From Spirochaetaceae bacterium (GTDB lineage Bacteria > Spirochaetota > Spirochaetia > SZUA-6 > Bin103), in assembly GCA_026710565.1 (NCBI GenBank), contig JAPOQV010000182.1, forward strand, positions 1 to 7,601: 7,601 bases of DNA, in the 5' to 3' direction. This document shows, in pieces, positions 4,889 through 7,601 of this stretch. Numbering within the stretch: position 1 is the first letter of the stretch; each line of letters opens with the position of its first letter. Position numbers and translations under genes: made by a program. The notes beneath the pieces are model-generated. The model saw only the letters and a program-made list of their open reading frames with translations. It did no database searches and had not been told where the DNA came from.

Positions 4889-6328
4889 ATGGAGCCTCGT
4901 ACCGATCACACTGACCACACCGATCAGGATCTCGCCCGGAGCATCCGGAGCGGCGACAAGGACGCCTTCGTCGCGCTGGTCCGGCGCTACGAGCGGCCGT
5001 TGAGTGCGCTGGTCCGTGATCGCCTGGGATCGGGCGACGCGGTCGAGGACGTGCTGCAGGAGACCCTCATGCGGGCGTGGTCGGGGCTGCGGGTGCAGGA
5101 GCCCGGGAACGTCCGCGCATGGCTCTACCAGGTGGCGCGAAACCGCTGCAGCGACTTCCTGCGTTCGGCGCAGCGGCGGGAGCGGATCGCCGAGGCCGCG
5201 AAGCTCGCGCTGACCGTCAACCGCATGGGAGTCGCGGACGCGCGCCGGCGCCGGTCGGCGGACGCCGTGATCGATGCCATGGAGGCGGTTCCGGAGCCGG
5301 AACGGCGCGCGATGCGGGCGTTCTACCTGGACGGCATGAGCATCGCGGAAATCGCCGCGCGCCATCGCTGTCCGCCGGGGACGGTGAAGCGGCGGCTGTC
5401 CCACGGCCGCGACCGGGTGCGCAGAGAGTTCGGCATCACCAAGACCAGGAGGGGTACGACGATGCGTGTCGAGAGCAAGGAATCCGGGAAGCCGTTTCCC
5501 GAACACCGTCCGGACATCACGGTGTCCAGGAGCGCGGGACAGCCGTTCTCCGTCGACCTTCGCGAGCTGGCATGGTGGTTCATCGTGCCGGAGGTCGGCG
5601 AACGGGTGCGCTGGGCGGAGTACGAGCAGACCCGCGACGGTTCGGCGCCGAAGTTGACCGAGGTCAACGCGATGGTGGCCCGGCGCCCGGCGGTCGTGCA
5701 CGGACGGGAGTGCGTGGAGATCGAGGTCGACGAACAGGCGTTTGGCGATCGGACCGGATTGGTCGAGCAACTCAACCACTCTCTGGACGACGAGTATCGT
5801 CGCACCAGGGTCTGGGGCCGGCTGGACGATGCGGAGGTGCAGTGGGTGGCCTACGAGTCTACCCGTAGGGGCGACGGAATGAGAGAGCTACAGACCTTCC
5901 TTGACGAAAGTTGGGAGCACAATTTCGGGTCGTTTGGCCGCCTGATCGAGGACAAGGACTACCTGACCGAGCGGCCCGACGGAACGCTCGAACGCGGTCC
6001 GGACACTCCGAACATGTTCGCGAGCGGCCTGTTCGACATCCGCATCGGCGGGCGGCCATTCGCGTGCATGCGGGTCTTCGAAATCGAACCGGATGCAACC
6101 GAAGCAGACTCACTGGTGCTGTCCTACCTCAACCAGGAGGGCCGCACGGTCCTGTTCCGAAGGTACAACGGCAACCGCTGGGGCAAGCTGGACCGGCCTC
6201 CCCACCGGACCGGCGGTACCGAGCTGACCTGGAAAGAGGAGCTGCCGCACGCCCACCGGCTGGTGATCGACGGCATGACCTACGTGCACCAGTGGGACTA
6301 CCTGACCGAGGAGTCCTGCGGGCTCTAG
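4889..6328 (+). CDS. ECF sigma factor fused to a large C-terminal domain of unknown function
   Basis: The product is 479 residues, more than twice a normal ECF sigma factor. Residues 14-95 are region 2 (DLARSIRSGDKDAFVALVRR, AVEDVLQETLMRAW, NVRAWLYQVARNRCSDFLR), which binds core polymerase and the -10 element. A linker of about 30 residues precedes region 4 (125-181: IDAMEAVPEPERRAMRAFYL, GMSIAEIAARHRCPPGTVKR), the -35-reading helix-turn-helix. From residue 192 a domain of about 288 residues follows that I do not recognise. It is rich in W, Y, E and R, soluble, with no membrane segment, and looks mixed alpha/beta (ELAWWFIVPEVGERV, LFDIRIGGRPFACMRVFEIE). Two similar stretches, VRWAEYEQTRDG (240-251) and VQWVAYESTRRG (317-328), hint at an internal duplication. 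ECF groups with C-terminal extensions (e.g. ECF41, ECF42) use them in place of an anti-sigma factor; no anti-sigma gene is visible here. The ATG at 4889 is the only reasonable start (a stop lies just upstream); AAAGGA is present but only 3 bases away. An ABC exporter gene follows after 24 bases. Confidence 0.85.
   Translation: MEPRTDHTDHTDQDLARSIRSGDKDAFVALVRRYERPLSALVRDRLGSGDAVEDVLQETLMRAWSGLRVQEPGNVRAWLYQVARNRCSDFLRSAQRRERIAEAAKLALTVNRMGVADARRRRSADAVIDAMEAVPEPERRAMRAFYLDGMSIAEIAARHRCPPGTVKRRLSHGRDRVRREFGITKTRRGTTMRVESKESGKPFPEHRPDITVSRSAGQPFSVDLRELAWWFIVPEVGERVRWAEYEQTRDGSAPKLTEVNAMVARRPAVVHGRECVEIEVDEQAFGDRTGLVEQLNHSLDDEYRRTRVWGRLDDAEVQWVAYESTRRGDGMRELQTFLDESWEHNFGSFGRLIEDKDYLTERPDGTLERGPDTPNMFASGLFDIRIGGRPFACMRVFEIEPDATEADSLVLSYLNQEGRTVLFRRYNGNRWGKLDRPPHRTGGTELTWKEELPHAHRLVIDGMTYVHQWDYLTEESCGL
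5447..5464 (+). promoter_or_regulatory. Strong internal SD and in-frame ATG at the sigma/unknown-domain joint
   Basis: AGGAGGGG (5447-5454) is followed by an ATG at 5462, nine bases after AGGAGG and in frame with the fusion. Translation from here would yield a free 288-residue C-terminal domain starting MRVESKESGK. It is a better ribosome site than the one at 4889. Its position exactly after the sigma region-4 helix suggests either a second product or the relic of two once-separate coupled genes whose stop codon was lost. Confidence 0.55.
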
Positions 6329-6352
6329 CGGTCAGCGGATTGCACGTGTACC

Positions 6353-7601
6353 ATGAACGAACGATTACGCAGCGTTGCGCAGGGCTTCGCGCTGGCGGTA
6401 CGCCAGGCTCCAGGCGCATTCACGCGCCTGCTCCTGTTGAACGTCATCGGGGGAGCAGCGCCCGCGGCCGTGTTGCTCACACAGAAGGTGATCGTCGATG
6501 GGATCGCCGGCTCCACGGGCGACACCGGGCTGATGTCGCTCCTGGGCACACCGTCCCTGCTGGCCGCGGCGATCGTGGGATTCCTGGTACTCGATATGCT
6601 GCTCGACTTCGTGGAGCAGTTCGTCGACTTCGAGGAGACGACGTTTCGCGACCGGATCCTGGCCGGAACGAAGCGTCTCCTCCTGGAACACCTGGGGGAG
6701 CTGCGCGGCATCCTACCGTTCGAGACGCCGGCGTTCGCAAGCCGCCTGAACCTTGCGGTGGCGAGCATCCCCAGCATCGATCACTTCGGCAACGCGCTGA
6801 ACTACCTGATGGTCGGCGTGCTCGCGGTGGTGCCGGTCGCCGCGCTGACCGCCACGCTGGCCTGGTGGGTGCCGCTGCTGATGATCGCGGCGGTCGCGCC
6901 GTCGATGCAGGTACAGAACCGGATCGAGGATCGCTCATGGTCGCTTGAAAAGGCACAGGCGGAGACCGCAAAGCGGATGGACGCCCATGAGCAGATGCTC
7001 ACCTCTCCTCGCTACGCCAAGGAGACGCGCCTGCTCTCGATCGGCGGGCTGCTGTTGGGGCGCTGGCAGGCGATGTTCGACGGCGCGCTGCGCGAGGTGC
7101 TCGGCCTTCGGGCGAAGGGCCGCCGCACGGTGCTGCTCTGGTCACTGCTGTCGGCGGCCGGCGTCGGCGGGGCATTCCTGTTCGTCGTGCACCAGGGGCT
7201 GCGGGGAGTGCTGTCCGCCGGCGACCTGGCGCTCTACGTCGGATCGATCTTCTATTTCCGCCGCGGCCTGACGCGCTTCCTGCACTGCCTCGTCGAGCTC
7301 CAGGCTCAGGGGCTGCGGGTCAAGGCGATCCAGGACGTCCTGGACATGGACGACGTCCTGCGCGACCGGCCGGCCGCCGCCCGAGCGGAGTCCGCCGACG
7401 GTCTGGTGTTCCACGGCGTCACCTTCCGCTACGCGGGTGCGCAGCAGGACGCCGTGCGCGGCGTGAGTTTCGGCGTGCCGCCCGGTCGATCGGTCGCCCT
7501 GGTCGGCGCCAACCGCTCCGGCAAGACGACGCTCGTCAAGCTCGCCTGACGCCTGTAAGACCCCGCCACCGGCACGGTGAGCCGGGACGGCCGGCCCCTT
7601 C
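6353..7601 (+). pseudogene. ABC exporter (permease-ATPase fusion) interrupted by two in-frame stops; runs off window
   Basis: From ATG 6353 the frame encodes an MsbA-type half-transporter. About six hydrophobic segments are visible (roughly 24-45, 66-86, 150-168, 169-185, 258-280, 286-302) with charged cytoplasmic loops (IEDRSWSLEKAQAETAKR, 191-208). After a linker the ATPase domain starts: LVFHGVTFRYAGAQQDAV (351-368), then Walker A GANRSGKTT (385-393). At codon 399 the frame meets TGA (7547-7549) and two codons later TAA (7556-7558). The same frame then continues DPATGTVSRDGRPL to the edge, exactly what follows Walker A in intact homologues (usually ...RLYDPTxGxVxxDG). So the frame is kept but two codons, one in the usual Tyr position, have become stops. 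The truncated 398-residue product lacks Q-loop, signature and Walker B and could not hydrolyse ATP. Two sequence errors are an alternative. There is no clear SD; the gene begins 24 bases after the ECF-fusion gene and is probably in its operon. Substrate unknown. Confidence 0.75.

Noticed and set aside
4808..5779. Minus-strand open frame of 323 codons
   Set aside because: Antisense to the ECF sigma domain; His/Arg/Pro-rich composition typical of a GC-rich shadow frame.
5911..6948. Plus-strand open frame of 345 codons spanning the sigma fusion and the ABC gene
   Set aside because: Arg/Gly/Pro-rich, overlaps two recognised genes across their boundary, and shows no family pattern.
7547..7558. 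Alternative genetic code or selenocysteine as the reason for the stops in the ABC gene
   Set aside because: Both TGA and TAA occur within 12 bases and TGA ends other intact genes here (MocR, SRPBCC), so neither recoding nor a UGA-only mechanism explains it.

Overview
This is a GC-rich bacterial chromosomal window with bacterial start sites and Shine-Dalgarno (SD) sequences. No rRNA, tRNA, CRISPR array or intact insertion sequence is visible. The lineage cannot be fixed from the sequence. The mix of a phytanoyl-CoA dioxygenase-like enzyme, a coiled-coil PD-(D/E)XK protein of the DUF3782 kind, HicBA remnants and an ECF sigma factor with a long extra domain suggests an uncultivated high-GC bacterium, perhaps from a marine or host-associated community. 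That placement is a guess.

Layout. Positions 1-513 (minus) hold the N-terminal 171 residues of an FMN-binding pyridoxamine-phosphate-oxidase-like (NimA-type) protein. It is divergent from a complete MocR/PdxR-type regulator (628-2133, plus). The 114-base gap between them carries a GATACCA direct repeat that is a good operator candidate. Positions 2291-3306 (plus) hold a tight two-gene unit: a coiled-coil PD-(D/E)XK nuclease-fold protein and a small SRPBCC-domain protein whose SD overlaps the upstream stop codon.

Positions 3333-3849 are a patch of gene remains. A small dimeric alpha/beta-barrel-type gene on the plus strand has lost its middle and changed frame. It abuts, tail to tail, the first 20 codons of a hicA toxin gene on the minus strand. 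Upstream of that fragment is a hicB antitoxin gene broken by a single extra base. The hicB part is about 51% GC, against about 68% in a sampled stretch of the next gene.

A complete Fe(II)/2-oxoglutarate dioxygenase of the PhyH family follows on the minus strand (3914-4780), divergent from an unusual gene at 4889-6328. That gene joins an ECF sigma factor (about 190 residues) in frame to a domain of about 288 residues that I do not recognise. A strong SD and an ATG sit exactly at the joint, so the second domain may also be made alone. Twenty-four bases downstream begins an ABC exporter (permease plus ATPase). Just after its Walker A motif it hits TGA and then TAA, yet ABC-like sequence continues in the same frame to the window edge. 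It is either a pseudogene or affected by sequence errors.

The likely functional units are the MocR/flavoprotein pair (vitamin B6 or amine-related regulation), the nuclease-fold/SRPBCC pair, the lone dioxygenase, and the ECF-fusion/ABC-exporter unit. The last has no visible anti-sigma gene, so the fused domain is the natural candidate for sigma control.
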